DNA of 64,000 nt from Vogesella alkaliphila (GCF_014652475.1 NZ_BMYW01000005.1:70692-134691), one strand, 5' to 3'; positions 8,485-18,153 are shown, counted from the first letter of the stretch. Numbers and translations: made by a program. Notes: generated from the sequence alone by a model not told the origin.

Positions 8485-11400
8485 ATGAGCAAGCACGGCC
8501 AGCAGCAGCAAACCGCCGGCATCGGCCAGGCGGTGATCCTGATCGTGGTGATACTCGGCTCGCTGCAGCTGGTGGCCTCCGGCCTGCTGATCCGCTCCGG
8601 CGTGTTCAACTACCGGCAGGCCAGCCAGCACGCCACGCTCAATGCGGCCAACCTTGACATCTTCCTGCTGGCCTCGGCCATCAACCGCGAAAACCAGCTC
8701 CAGCTTGGCCTGCTGGCGCTGACACGCCCGGCCAGCCGGCGCGAAAACGCCGAGCTGCAGCAGGCGCGCAGTGCCACCGACCAGCGCCTGCACATCGCGC
8801 TGCGGCGGCTGGCGCAACCGTTGGCCGAGGACAGCAATGCCGCGCTGCTGCAATTGCAGGAACGACTGCCGCACCTGCGCCAGCGGCGACAGGAGATGGA
8901 CAAGGTGCTGGCGCGGCGACCGGTGCGGTTCGACGAGAATGCGATCTTCGGCTGGAAGCTGTCGGTGGGCACCTGGCAGGACGCGATCGACAAGGTGCTG
9001 CGCCTGGACGCCTTCCTGCTGTCCGACGGTGCCGACGACCGCCTCAACCGGCTGGCAGAAACCAAGTACCAGCTGTGGCAGCTGAGCCGCTCGCTGGAGC
9101 AGGAAGGCAATGCGCTGATCATCCGCGCGCAGCTGGCGCGCAAGCTCAATTCCACCGACGAGTACGAGCTGGTGCGCAGCCGCGAGCGCGCCTTGCTGCT
9201 GCTGGAGTCCTTGCGCTACAACACCGGCTATCTCGGCGATGCCGTGCTGCGCCGGCAACTGGCGATGCTGGCGACCCAGACCTGGCAGCTGCACCAGCGC
9301 GCCGACCGGCAGCTGCTGGCGCTGGAGCAGGGCGGTGCCATGCCGGCCACGGCGCACGAGTACAGGACGGCCGTGCAGCAGGTCGATCGCAATCTGGGCG
9401 CCTTCTTTGCCGAGCTGACCCGCGCCGCGGCCGACCGTGTCGACGAGCAGCAGCAGCGCTACGCGCAAAGCCTGGCGCTGAACATCTCCTTCGCCCTGCT
9501 GGCGCTGTTGCTGTACGCCTACCTGCTGCTGCGCATGCGCTACCGCATCCTGCGCCCGCTGCAGCGCATGCAGCGGGTGCTGGACGCGGCGGCGGACGCG
9601 ATCCTGACCGTCAACGCCAGCCACCGCATCGAGGTCGCCAACTACGGCGCCGCGAAGATGTTCGGCCTGCCACTGGCGGCGCTGCAGGGGCTGGCGCTGG
9701 ACGAGATCCTCAGCGTCGACGGTGCCGACGCCGACTGGCTGGATGACGAGGGCCGCTTCGACGTGTCGCGCGCCGGCAGCGGCCGCCGGCACGACGGCAG
9801 CCGTTTCTTTGCCGCGATTACCGTCAGCCCGCTGGTGGACGGGCGCGACGGCCGCCACAGCCGCCGGCTGCTGATCATCCGCGACGAACACCAGCGCACC
9901 ATCGCCGAGCAGTCGCTGGCGCGCAGCATGCAGCTGCTATCGGCGATCCAGCGCGTGGAGAGCCTGCTGTTCGCCCGCAGCCCGCGGCAGACGGTATTCC
10001 GCGAGGTGCTGCGCATCCTGCTGGACTACTTCGGCGTCGCCGAGGGCCTGGTGCTGTCGCTGGAGGCGTCGCACGACAAGTCGGCGTCATTCCGCATCCA
10101 GGCGCGGCTGGGCAACGGCAAGGAGCCGTCGTGGGTGGCGCGCTTCCGCGAGCTGCCGCTGGCGGAAGCGCTGCAGCAGGGGCAGTTGCAGCAAACCATC
10201 TCCGAGGATGGCTGGACCTTCCTGCCCATCCAGATCGACAGCCGCACGGTGATGGTGGCCGGCATCGCCATCGACTCGATTGCCGACGCGCACTACCAGG
10301 CGTTGCAGCCGCTGCTCGGCGCCTGCGGCAGCATCGTCAGCTTTTACGCCGAGGAAGACCGCCGTCGTGCCAGCGAGCGCAACCTGCGCGAAGTGCTGCA
10401 GCTGGAAGAGGCGATCTACAGCGCGTCGCCGGTCGGGCTGATGCGGCTGGACAACAACGACCACATCGTGCGCGTCAACCGCGCGGGCGAGGCGCTGTTC
10501 GGCACCCGCGAGGACGGGCTGCAGGGCGTGCCGCTGCGCGAACTGCTCGGCAGCGACGAGGCGTGGCGTCAGCTGCACGACGGGCTGGAACAGGTGCGCC
10601 GCGACGACAGCCACCTCAATCTCGAAATCGAATGCGTGCAGGCCAGCGGCAAGCCGATCTGGGTGCTGTTCGCCGGCCAGCTGCTGTTCCCGGGCATGGC
10701 CGAGGACGGCGTGATCCTCGCCTGCTTCGACATCACCGGCCGGCGCGAGGCGGAGGAGGGCGTGCTGCGCGCGCGCGATGCCGCCGCCGAGGCGCGCCAG
10801 CAGCTGGAGCTGGCGATCGACTCGCTGGATGACGCCTTCGCGCTGTTCGACGCCGGCGACCGGCTGGTGCGCTGCAACAGCCACTTTGCCCGCCTGGCCG
10901 GCGCCGGCAACACGCCGGAAACGCTGAAGGGGCAACCCTTCGCCAACGTGCTGCGCGCCAGCCTGATCGCCGGCGAGCAGCCGGAGCCGGGCTACGAGGA
11001 GCACAGCTGGTTCGTCGAGCGGCTGGCACGCTACGGTCGCGAGGCGTCGTCGTTCGAGCTGCGCTGGAACGAGCGCTGGCTGCAGCAGGCGTCGCGGCGA
11101 GTGCCAGACGGCGGCGCGGTGTGCGTGCTGACCGACATCAGCGCGCTGAAGCAGCAGCAGGCCGACCTGCTGCTGGCGCGCGATGCGGCCAACGCCGCCA
11201 GCCGCGCCAAGAGCGCCTTCCTCGCCGCGATGAGCCACGAGATCCGCACCCCGATGAACGGCGTGCTGGGCATGCTGGAGCTGCTGTCGCTGACGGCGCT
11301 GGACGAGGCGCAGCGCGACGCGGTGGACACGGTGCAGGAGTCGGCGCACACCCTGCTGCGCCTGATCGACGACATTCTGGACTTTTCCAAGATCGAGGCC

Positions 11401-12744
11401 GGCAAGCTGGAGATCATCCCCGAGCCGGCGTCGGTGCGCGTGCTGATGCAGCGCGTGCACCACCTGTACACGGAGCTGGCGCAGCGCAAGCAGCTGTGGT
11501 TCCTGCTCGACATCGACGAGCAGGTGGCGCCGGCGTTGCGTTTCGACCCGTTGCGCCTGCGCCAGATCCTGCAGAACTTCTGCAGCAATGCGCTGAAGTT
11601 CACGCAGCAGGGGCAGGTGACGCTGCGCGTGCGCTGCCTGGAAACGACCGCCAGCGAGCAGTGGCTGCGTTTCGAGGTGGCCGACACCGGCATCGGCATC
11701 GACCGCCAGCAGCTGGCCCGGTTGTTCGAGCCGTTCACCCAGGCGGAGAGCAGCACCGCGCGCCGCTTCGGCGGCACCGGCCTCGGGCTGACCATCTGCC
11801 GGCGCCTGTCCGGGCTGATGGGCGGGACGGTGGCGATGGACAGCGAGCCGGGCCGCGGCACCGTCGCCTCGCTGGAGATCCGCTTCCCCTTGTGCGACGC
11901 CGCCGAGCTGCCGCAGGCGAGCGAGCTGGATCATGCCGCCATCGTGGCCACGAGCGCGGGTTTGATGCGCGACATGGCGCCGGTGCTGTTTGTGGAAGAC
12001 AATTCAATCAACCGCAAGCTGACCGTCAAGCAGTTCGAGCTGCTCGGCTACCCGGTGGTGACCGCCGTGGACGGGCTGATGGCGCTGAGCCTGTGGCAGC
12101 AGCAGACCTTCTCGCTGGTGCTGACCGACTGCCACATGCCGCAGATGGACGGTTACGCGCTGGCGCAGGCGATACGCAGCCAGGAGGCGGCCCAGGGCCG
12201 TGCGCCGGTGCCGATCATCGCCTGCACCGCCAACGTGGCGAAGGAAGAGCTGGACAAGACCCGTGCCGCCGGCATGGACGACTTCCTCAGCAAGCCGCTG
12301 GGGCTGGCGGCGCTGAAGGACATGCTGCACAAGTGGCTGGGCGACCTTGCCCTGCCGGCTGCGCCGCTGGCAACGGCGGTGGCGGCGGCCACGCCGGCGG
12401 CGGTCGACCGCCAGGCGCTGGCGATATACAGCGGCGGAGACTGGTCGGTGGAGCAGGCGATCCTGGACGAGTTCATGCAGGGCAACGACGAGGACGTCGC
12501 CGCCCTGGCGCGGGCGGTGGCCGCCGGAGACGCCGCGCAGATCGCCTGGTCGGCGCACCGGATCAAGGGCGCCAGCCGCATGGTCGGTGCCATGGCGCTG
12601 GGCGATGCGGCAGAAGCACTGGAAAAAGCGGGACGCGCCGTCGAGCTGTCGGCAATCCCGGCCCTATGGCAGCAATTCAATACAGCGCAGGCGGCGGTGA
12701 CCGCCTGGCTGGAGGAGCAGGCCTCGTGCCAAGCAAGCGCCTGA
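8485..12744 (+). CDS. hybrid histidine kinase with PAS domains, receiver and HPt
   Basis: The 1419-aa sensor has TM helices at ~13-35 and ~332-350 bounding a large helical periplasmic domain. Then come a PAS domain, a GAF-like segment, two more PAS segments, HisKA with phospho-acceptor His918 (AAMSHEIRTPMNG), HATPase (VADTGIGI and GGTGLGLTI boxes), a receiver (Asp1215 in LVLTDCHMPQMDGY) and an HPt domain (His1358 in SAHRIKGASRM). It is therefore a full His-Asp-His phosphorelay. The upstream response regulator is the natural output. Start: ATG 8485 with GAGG upstream. The periplasmic ligand is unknown. It overlaps the next gene by 19 bp. Confidence 0.93.
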   Translation: MSKHGQQQQTAGIGQAVILIVVILGSLQLVASGLLIRSGVFNYRQASQHATLNAANLDIFLLASAINRENQLQLGLLALTRPASRRENAELQQARSATDQRLHIALRRLAQPLAEDSNAALLQLQERLPHLRQRRQEMDKVLARRPVRFDENAIFGWKLSVGTWQDAIDKVLRLDAFLLSDGADDRLNRLAETKYQLWQLSRSLEQEGNALIIRAQLARKLNSTDEYELVRSRERALLLLESLRYNTGYLGDAVLRRQLAMLATQTWQLHQRADRQLLALEQGGAMPATAHEYRTAVQQVDRNLGAFFAELTRAAADRVDEQQQRYAQSLALNISFALLALLLYAYLLLRMRYRILRPLQRMQRVLDAAADAILTVNASHRIEVANYGAAKMFGLPLAALQGLALDEILSVDGADADWLDDEGRFDVSRAGSGRRHDGSRFFAAITVSPLVDGRDGRHSRRLLIIRDEHQRTIAEQSLARSMQLLSAIQRVESLLFARSPRQTVFREVLRILLDYFGVAEGLVLSLEASHDKSASFRIQARLGNGKEPSWVARFRELPLAEALQQGQLQQTISEDGWTFLPIQIDSRTVMVAGIAIDSIADAHYQALQPLLGACGSIVSFYAEEDRRRASERNLREVLQLEEAIYSASPVGLMRLDNNDHIVRVNRAGEALFGTREDGLQGVPLRELLGSDEAWRQLHDGLEQVRRDDSHLNLEIECVQASGKPIWVLFAGQLLFPGMAEDGVILACFDITGRREAEEGVLRARDAAAEARQQLELAIDSLDDAFALFDAGDRLVRCNSHFARLAGAGNTPETLKGQPFANVLRASLIAGEQPEPGYEEHSWFVERLARYGREASSFELRWNERWLQQASRRVPDGGAVCVLTDISALKQQQADLLLARDAANAASRAKSAFLAAMSHEIRTPMNGVLGMLELLSLTALDEAQRDAVDTVQESAHTLLRLIDDILDFSKIEAGKLEIIPEPASVRVLMQRVHHLYTELAQRKQLWFLLDIDEQVAPALRFDPLRLRQILQNFCSNALKFTQQGQVTLRVRCLETTASEQWLRFEVADTGIGIDRQQLARLFEPFTQAESSTARRFGGTGLGLTICRRLSGLMGGTVAMDSEPGRGTVASLEIRFPLCDAAELPQASELDHAAIVATSAGLMRDMAPVLFVEDNSINRKLTVKQFELLGYPVVTAVDGLMALSLWQQQTFSLVLTDCHMPQMDGYALAQAIRSQEAAQGRAPVPIIACTANVAKEELDKTRAAGMDDFLSKPLGLAALKDMLHKWLGDLALPAAPLATAVAAATPAAVDRQALAIYSGGDWSVEQAILDEFMQGNDEDVAALARAVAAGDAAQIAWSAHRIKGASRMVGAMALGDAAEALEKAGRAVELSAIPALWQQFNTAQAAVTAWLEEQASCQASA

Positions 12745-13475
12745 GCGTGGTGACCTTCAACCTGCACAAGGGGATGTCGCCGTTCAACCGCCGTTCCCAC
12801 ATGCAGGAAATCGCCAGCGCGCTGCAGCAGCTGTCCGCCGACGTGCTGTTCCTGCAGGAGGTGCAGGGCCGTCATGCCGGGCGCGAGCAGCACCATGCCG
12901 GCTGGCCGCAGCACGACTTCCTGGCCGCGGCACTGACCCATTCCGCCAGCTACGGCATGAATGCGCGCTACGACCACGGCCATCACGGCAATGCGGTGTT
13001 GTCACGCTTTCCGCAGCGGCTGGCCGCCAACCAGGACATCTCGGTCAACCGTCTGGAGCGGCGCGGCATCCTGCACACCGTGATCCAGCCACAAGGTTGG
13101 CCGCAAGCGGTGGCCTGCCTCTGCGCCCATCTCAACCTGCTGGCGCGCGACCGCCGCCGCCAGTACCTGACGCTGCAGCACTACATCCAGCAGCACATTC
13201 CGGCCAGCATGCCGCTGATCCTGGCCGGCGATTTCAACGACTGGCGTGGCGAGGCCGACAGCTGGCTGGGCCGCGGCTGCGGCCTGCAGGAGGTGTTCGT
13301 GCAGCAGCAGGGCCAGCACGCGCGCAGCTTCCCGGCGCGGCTGCCGCTGCTGCCGCTGGACCGCATCTACGTGCGCGGCCTGCGCGTCCACCAGGTGGCG
13401 GTGTGTCGCGGCCAACCCTGGTCGCACCTGTCCGACCACCTGCCGCTGTTTGCCAGCCTGTCGCTGGCGTCCTGA
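12726..13475 (+). CDS. endonuclease/exonuclease/phosphatase (EEP) family protein
   Basis: The 249-aa protein is a metal-dependent phosphodiesterase/nuclease-fold enzyme. EEP motifs are visible: TFNLHKG near the N-terminus, FLQEVQGR, a central HLNL, AGDFNDW and the terminal SDHLPL. A GTG start at 12726 is needed to include the FNLHKG strand; the next ATG would cut it. It overlaps the kinase stop by 19 bp. Related genes lie beside nudB and cardiolipin synthase in other betaproteobacteria. The exact substrate is unknown. Confidence 0.88.
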   Translation: MPSKRLSVVTFNLHKGMSPFNRRSHMQEIASALQQLSADVLFLQEVQGRHAGREQHHAGWPQHDFLAAALTHSASYGMNARYDHGHHGNAVLSRFPQRLAANQDISVNRLERRGILHTVIQPQGWPQAVACLCAHLNLLARDRRRQYLTLQHYIQQHIPASMPLILAGDFNDWRGEADSWLGRGCGLQEVFVQQQGQHARSFPARLPLLPLDRIYVRGLRVHQVAVCRGQPWSHLSDHLPLFASLSLAS

Positions 13476-13490
13476 GCCGGCGGCACGGTC

Positions 13491-14237
13491 CTACGCCTCG
13501 CCGCCGTCCCTGAACCACAGCGCATCCGGCAACTGGCCGAACACGCTGCGCAGCCCCTCGCCCCAGCCCTGACGCAGCGCCAGAAAGTACGGGTCGTCCT
13601 CGGTCACGCGGTGGCGCGGCGCAAAGTCGAAGTTATCGCGCTGCTGCCACAACAGATCAATGGGCAGCCCCACCGACAGGTTGGAGCGGATGGTGGAATC
13701 GAAGGAAATCAGCGTGCACTTGATCGCCTGCGCCAGCGGCGTGTCGTGGCGGATCACCCGGTCGAGGATGGGCTTGCCGTATTTGGCTTCGCCGATCTGC
13801 AAATAGGGCGTGTCCGGCGTGGCCTCGATGAAATTGCCCTGCGGGTAGACCTGGAACAGCCGTGGCGGCTCGCCCTTGATCTGCCCGCCCAGCAGGAAGC
13901 TGCAGCTGTAGTCCACGCCCTGGCTCTGGGTCTGGCCGTCGCCGTCGCGCGCGATCACCTCGCGCACCGTCTTGCCCACCAGCTCCGCCGCCTGGTACAG
14001 GCTGCTTACCGTGTGCAGGTTGGCCGCATCGTGGCTGAGCCGGCTTTTCAGCAGGCTCACCACGCTCTGGGTGGTGGCCAGGTTGCCGGCGTTCAGCAGC
14101 ACGATCTGCCGCTCGCCCGGCACTGCGATCACGTTCATCTTGCGGAAGGTGGCCACATGGTCCACCCCCGCGTTGGTGCGCGAATCCGAGGCGAAGATCA
14201 GCCCCTCGTCCAGCACCATGCCTACGCAGTAAGTCAT
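13491..14237 (-). CDS. Anbu (proteasome-like) peptidase
   Basis: This 248-aa protein begins MTYCVGMVLDEGLIFASDSR, the signature N-terminus of Anbu, a bacterial relative of the proteasome beta subunit and HslV. Thr2 would be the N-terminal nucleophile after Met removal, with Asp18 and Lys33 completing the usual Ntn triad. The start overlaps the transglutaminase stop by 4 bp. It is the last gene of a five-gene operon with transglutaminase, GNAT, alpha-E and ATP-grasp proteins, the association described for Anbu. The physiological substrate is unknown; a role in processing a peptide made by the ATP-grasp partner has been proposed for this neighbourhood. Confidence 0.88.
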   Translation of the reverse strand: MTYCVGMVLDEGLIFASDSRTNAGVDHVATFRKMNVIAVPGERQIVLLNAGNLATTQSVVSLLKSRLSHDAANLHTVSSLYQAAELVGKTVREVIARDGDGQTQSQGVDYSCSFLLGGQIKGEPPRLFQVYPQGNFIEATPDTPYLQIGEAKYGKPILDRVIRHDTPLAQAIKCTLISFDSTIRSNLSVGLPIDLLWQQRDNFDFAPRHRVTEDDPYFLALRQGWGEGLRSVFGQLPDALWFRDGGEA

Positions 14238-15028
14238 TGCTGATCCGCCTCCGTCACCCGCGCATGTGCCTGCAGCGCCTCGCTGCCGCCGCCACGGCGC
14301 ACGCCGCGTACCGGGCTGGCATCGGTGTAGTCCAGCCCCACCGCCAGCTTCAGGTGGTGGCGGTCCGGGCGCATGCGGTTGCTGATGTCGAAGCCCAGCC
14401 AGCGGCCGTTGGCATGCACTTCGGCCCAGGCGTGGCTGGCCACGTGGGTGTCGCGGTCGCTCAGCAGGTAGCCGCTGACATAGCGTGCCGGCAGCCCCAG
14501 GCTGCGACAGGCGGCGATGAACACGTGGCTGTGGTCCTGGCACACGCCGGCGCCCAGCGCCAGGGCCTGCGCCGCGGTGGTTTCCGCTGCGGTAACACCG
14601 CTGGTGTAGGGCATGGCGTCGGCCACCGCCTGCATCAGCGCGGCCAGGCCGGCCTCCGCGTCGGCGGCAATGGCGGCGGCGTGACTGGCCGCCAGCGCGC
14701 GAATGGCATCGTCCGGTTCGGTCAGCGTGCTGCCGCGCAGGAATACCGGCGGCGGCAGCATCTCGGCTTCCGCCGCCCAGTCGTCGCTGGTTTCCACCAC
14801 GCCGTGGGCGCGCAGGCGGATCTCGCTATGCGGGGTGTCCAGGGTGAGCACGTGCAGGATGTTGCCGTAGGCATCGGTGCTTTCGCTGGCCGCCACCGGC
14901 AGCTCCAGCTGCCAGCTGATGATGCGCTGGTGGCTGCTTTGCGGCGGGGTCAATCGCAGGTACTGGGTACTGTGGCTGACCGTGGCGTCGTAGCGGTACA
15001 CGGTTTCGTGATCGATGGTGAGTTGCAT
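14234..15028 (-). CDS. transglutaminase-like cysteine protease (Anbu-associated)
   Basis: The 264-aa protein has an N-terminal beta-rich domain starting MQLTIDHETVYRYD, typical of bacterial transglutaminase-like proteins, and a catalytic core with Cys163 (GAGVCQDHSHVF), His199 (ASHAWAEV) and Asp214 (GFDISN). It could be a peptidase or amide-forming/cleaving enzyme. It is co-transcribed with anbu (4-bp overlap) and lies 11 nt after the GNAT gene. Confidence 0.9.
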   Translation of the reverse strand: MQLTIDHETVYRYDATVSHSTQYLRLTPPQSSHQRIISWQLELPVAASESTDAYGNILHVLTLDTPHSEIRLRAHGVVETSDDWAAEAEMLPPPVFLRGSTLTEPDDAIRALAASHAAAIAADAEAGLAALMQAVADAMPYTSGVTAAETTAAQALALGAGVCQDHSHVFIAACRSLGLPARYVSGYLLSDRDTHVASHAWAEVHANGRWLGFDISNRMRPDRHHLKLAVGLDYTDASPVRGVRRGGGSEALQAHARVTEADQQ

Positions 15029-15039
15029 ATTGCCCCCTG

Positions 15040-15549
15040 CTAGCTAGCGGTCAGAGAAAGTTGCCAGTAGGCCACGTCCAGCCAGCGGCCGAACTTGCGG
15101 CCAACCTGTTCGAACAGTGCCACCTGCTTGAAGCCCAGCGCGCGGTGCAGCGCATCGCTGGCCGGGTTGGGCTGCGCCACGCCGCCGATCACCGTGCGCA
15201 GCCCCAGCGCGGTGAGCCGTTGCAGCAGCTCGCGGTACAGCAGCTTGCCCAGGCCCTGGCCCACGGTGGCCTGGCGCAGGTAGATGCTGGCTTCCACGCT
15301 GTGGCGGTAGGCCGGGCGCACGCGCCAGCGGCTGGCGTAGGCGTAGCCGAACAGCTCGCCGTCCTCGGCTTCGGCCACCAGCCACGGCAGGCCCTGTGCC
15401 TGGGTGGCGGCGATGCGCTCGGCCATGTCCGCCACGCTCACCGGCTGTTCCTCGAACGAGATGGTGGTGTACTCGATGTAGGGGTTGTAGATGTCGCAGA
15501 TGGCGGCGGCGTCGGCCGGGGTTGCCTCGCGGATGATCAGCTCGCTCAT
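15040..15549 (-). CDS. GNAT N-acetyltransferase (phosphinothricin acetyltransferase-like)
   Basis: The 169-aa protein starts MSELIIREATPADAAAICDIYN, typical of the Pat/YncA GNAT subfamily. The acetyl-CoA binding segment is 'QATVGQGLGKLLYRELL', and the C-terminal 'NPASDALHRALGFKQVALF' is also characteristic. Known members acetylate amino-acid-like amines such as phosphinothricin or methionine sulfoximine. The start has GGAGG at good spacing and overlaps the alpha-E stop (ATGA), so it is an integral operon member. An acetyltransferase between alpha-E and transglutaminase genes is an addition to the usual Anbu set. Substrate unknown. Confidence 0.87.
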   Translation of the reverse strand: MSELIIREATPADAAAICDIYNPYIEYTTISFEEQPVSVADMAERIAATQAQGLPWLVAEAEDGELFGYAYASRWRVRPAYRHSVEASIYLRQATVGQGLGKLLYRELLQRLTALGLRTVIGGVAQPNPASDALHRALGFKQVALFEQVGRKFGRWLDVAYWQLSLTAS

Positions 15550-16469
15550 GCGGCCTCCAGGTAGGCGCCGTGCACCTCGGCCCCCAGTGCGTGGATCTGG
15601 CTGAGAAACTGCGCCAGGTAGGCATGCAGCCCGCCGGCGAGAATGCTGTCGATCTGGTCGTAGCACAGCTCGGCATGCAGGGTTGCGGCCAACCTTTTGG
15701 CGCGGTGGCCGGTGTCGCCCTGGATGCGCGGCAACAGCTCGGCGATCTCGTCCACGCAGGCGCGCAGCGAGCGCGGCACGTCCGGGCGCAGGATCAGCAG
15801 CTCGGCCACGCGCCGCGCGCTGAGGCTGTCGCGGTACAGCTCGTGGTAGGCCTCGAAGGCGCCCAGCGAGCGCAGCAGCGCGCCCCACAGGTAGAAATCC
15901 GCCGCGCTGTCGTCCAGCTCATGGCCCACCAGGTGCGACTTCACATCGATCAGCCGCGCGGTGTTGTCGGCGCGTTCCAGGAAGGTGCCAAGGCGGATGA
16001 AGGAAAACGCGTCGTTGCGCTGGATGGTGCCGTAGGTGGTGCCGCGGAACAGGTGCGAGCGCTCCTTCACCCAGTCGAAGAATCCGGCCAGCGGTCGGCC
16101 TTCGGCCGCCATCTGCCGCGCTTCCAGCCAGCTGGCGTTGATGTTCTCCCACATCTCGCCGGTGATCTTGCCGCGCACGGCGTGGGCGTTTTCGCGGGCG
16201 TATTTCAGGCAGCTGATGATGCTGGCCGGGTTGGCCGCATCGAAGGTCATGAAGTGCAGCACGTCGGCAGCGGCAAGCTGCGGGTGGCGGGCGCGGCAGG
16301 CGTCCAGTGCGCCGGTGGTGGCCAGCGCGGCGGCAATGTCGGCGCCGCCGCGGGATTGCGGCAGCAGCGACAGGCTGTGGGTCACGTCTAGCAGGCGCGC
16401 CAGGTTTTCGGCGCGCTCCATGTAGCGGCTCATCCAGTACAGCTGGGAAGCGGTGCGCGAGAGCATCAT
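15546..16469 (-). CDS. alpha-E domain protein (ATP-grasp partner)
   Basis: The 307-aa all-helical protein of the alpha-E family (formerly DUF403) starts MMLSRTASQLYWMSRYMERAENLARLLD. It also contains the conserved 'LERADNTARLIDVK' and WENINASW segments. These proteins accompany circularly permuted ATP-grasp enzymes. GGAGG lies 7 nt before the ATG at 16469; the second Met (16466) is an alternative. It begins 2 nt after the ATP-grasp stop and overlaps the GNAT start. It may be a partner or substrate-binding subunit; its function is not established. Confidence 0.9.
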   Translation of the reverse strand: MMLSRTASQLYWMSRYMERAENLARLLDVTHSLSLLPQSRGGADIAAALATTGALDACRARHPQLAAADVLHFMTFDAANPASIISCLKYARENAHAVRGKITGEMWENINASWLEARQMAAEGRPLAGFFDWVKERSHLFRGTTYGTIQRNDAFSFIRLGTFLERADNTARLIDVKSHLVGHELDDSAADFYLWGALLRSLGAFEAYHELYRDSLSARRVAELLILRPDVPRSLRACVDEIAELLPRIQGDTGHRAKRLAATLHAELCYDQIDSILAGGLHAYLAQFLSQIHALGAEVHGAYLEAA

Positions 16470-16471
16470 GA

Positions 16472-17899
16472 TCAGTCCTCCAGAATCCAGGTGTCCTTGG
16501 TGCCGCCGCCCTGCGACGAATTCACCACCAGCGAGCCTTCCTTGAGTGCCACCCGCGTCAGCCCGCCGGCCACCATGCTGATCTCGCGGCCGGACAGCAC
16601 GAAGGGGCGCAGGTCGATGTGGCGCGGCGCGATGCCGGCCTCTACGAAGGTGGGGCAGGACGACAGGCACAGCGTCGGCTGCGCAATGTAGTTGCTCGGG
16701 TCGGCGAGGATGCGCTGGCGGAAGTCCTCAATCTCTGCGTTGCTGGCGGCCGGGCCGATCAGCATGCCGTAGCCGCCGGCGCCGTGGACTTCCTTCACCA
16801 CCAGCTCGGCCAGGTTGTTCAGTACGTGGTCCAGCTCCGCCGGGCGGCGGCACATCCAGGTGGGCACGTTCTGCAGCAGCGGCTCCTCGCTCAGATAGAA
16901 GCGGATCATGTCCGGCACATAGGGGTAGATGGACTTGTCGTCCGCCACGCCGGTGCCGATGGCATTGGCCAGGATCACGCCGCCGCTGCGGTACACCGAC
17001 AGCAGCCCCGGCACGCCCAGCATGCTGTCGGCGCGGAAGGCCAGCGGGTCGAGGAAGGCGTCATCGATGCGGCGGTAGATCACGTCCACCTGCTTGTGGC
17101 CGGCGGTGGTGCGCATGTACACGCGGTTGTGCTTCACAAACAGGTCCTGGCCTTCCACCAGCTCCACGCCCATCTGCTGCGCCAGGAAGGCGTGCTCGAA
17201 ATAGGCACTGTTGTGGTGGCCGGGGGTGAGCACCACCACGGTGGGGTTTTCCGCCAGGCTGGCGTGGCGCAGGGTGTTCAGCAGCAGGGTGGGGTAATGC
17301 TGTACCGGCGCCACCGCGTGGCTGGCGAACAGTTCCGGGAACAGCCGCATCATCATCTTGCGGTTTTCCAGCATGTAGGACACGCCGGAGGGCACGCGCA
17401 GATTGTCTTCCAGCACGTAGAAGTTGCCGTCGTTGTGGCGGATCACATCCACGCCGGTGATGTGCGCATAGATGCGGTGCGGCAGGTCCAGCCCCTGCAT
17501 CGCCGGCTGGTACTGGCTGTTGGAGAACACCTGCTCGGCCGGGATGATGCCGGCCTTCACGATGTGCTGCTCGTGGTAGATGTCGTGCAGGAAGGCGTTC
17601 AGCGCGGTGACGCGCTGGCGCATGCCGGCCTCCAGCGTGCGCCAGTCGCTGGCGGGAATGATGCGCGGCACGCTGTCGAAGGGAATCAGCCGTTCGGCGC
17701 CGGAATCGTCGCCGTACACGGCGAAGGTGATGCCGACGCGGTGGAACATCAGATCGGCTTCGGCACGCTTGCGTGCCAGGGTCTGCGGCGACTGCGAGTG
17801 CAGCCAGTGGGCAAAGTCGCGGTAGTGCGGGCGGATACCGCCGCTGGCGAGCAGCATTTCGTCGTAGTGGTGCGCTTCGGGCAAGGTCAGGGCATGCAT
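16472..17899 (-). CDS. circularly permuted type 2 ATP-grasp protein
   Basis: The 475-aa protein matches the circularly permuted ATP-grasp family (DUF404/407 type). It has FHRVGITFAVYG, 'ITGVDVIRHNDGNFYVLEDN' (nucleotide and metal site), VVVLTPGHHNSAYFEH, 'VDVIYRRIDDAFLDPL' and ANAIGTGVADDK. Such enzymes are predicted to ligate carboxylates to amines, forming amide or peptide bonds. It is the first gene of the five-gene operon ending with anbu. The upstream region (17900-18153) should hold the promoter; I see no convincing boxes. Confidence 0.93.
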   Translation of the reverse strand: MHALTLPEAHHYDEMLLASGGIRPHYRDFAHWLHSQSPQTLARKRAEADLMFHRVGITFAVYGDDSGAERLIPFDSVPRIIPASDWRTLEAGMRQRVTALNAFLHDIYHEQHIVKAGIIPAEQVFSNSQYQPAMQGLDLPHRIYAHITGVDVIRHNDGNFYVLEDNLRVPSGVSYMLENRKMMMRLFPELFASHAVAPVQHYPTLLLNTLRHASLAENPTVVVLTPGHHNSAYFEHAFLAQQMGVELVEGQDLFVKHNRVYMRTTAGHKQVDVIYRRIDDAFLDPLAFRADSMLGVPGLLSVYRSGGVILANAIGTGVADDKSIYPYVPDMIRFYLSEEPLLQNVPTWMCRRPAELDHVLNNLAELVVKEVHGAGGYGMLIGPAASNAEIEDFRQRILADPSNYIAQPTLCLSSCPTFVEAGIAPRHIDLRPFVLSGREISMVAGGLTRVALKEGSLVVNSSQGGGTKDTWILED

Positions 17900-18153
17900 G
17901 GCGCGGTCTCCTGCTGTTCATCGTCATGAGCCGTTCAGCAAGCCGCGTGCCAGTGTCCGGCCTATCGAAATGCCCATGGCGCAGCGGCGGCGCGCACCGA
18001 AATAATGCAGGCATCGGCGGTGCCGAAAATCATGTGTCATGCTGGTGCGGCATGCCCCGTTCGCGTGCCGCGCAGCGCCGTGGCAGCAGTGCTTGAAACG
18101 TGGCAGGCATACTCTTATGCTGCTGTTTACTTTATCCAGATAGCGGCCATGCC

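Noticed and set aside
8485-12744. BvgS/EvgS-type sensor identity for the hybrid kinase
   Set aside because: It lacks the Venus-flytrap periplasmic domains of that group; the periplasmic part is helical.
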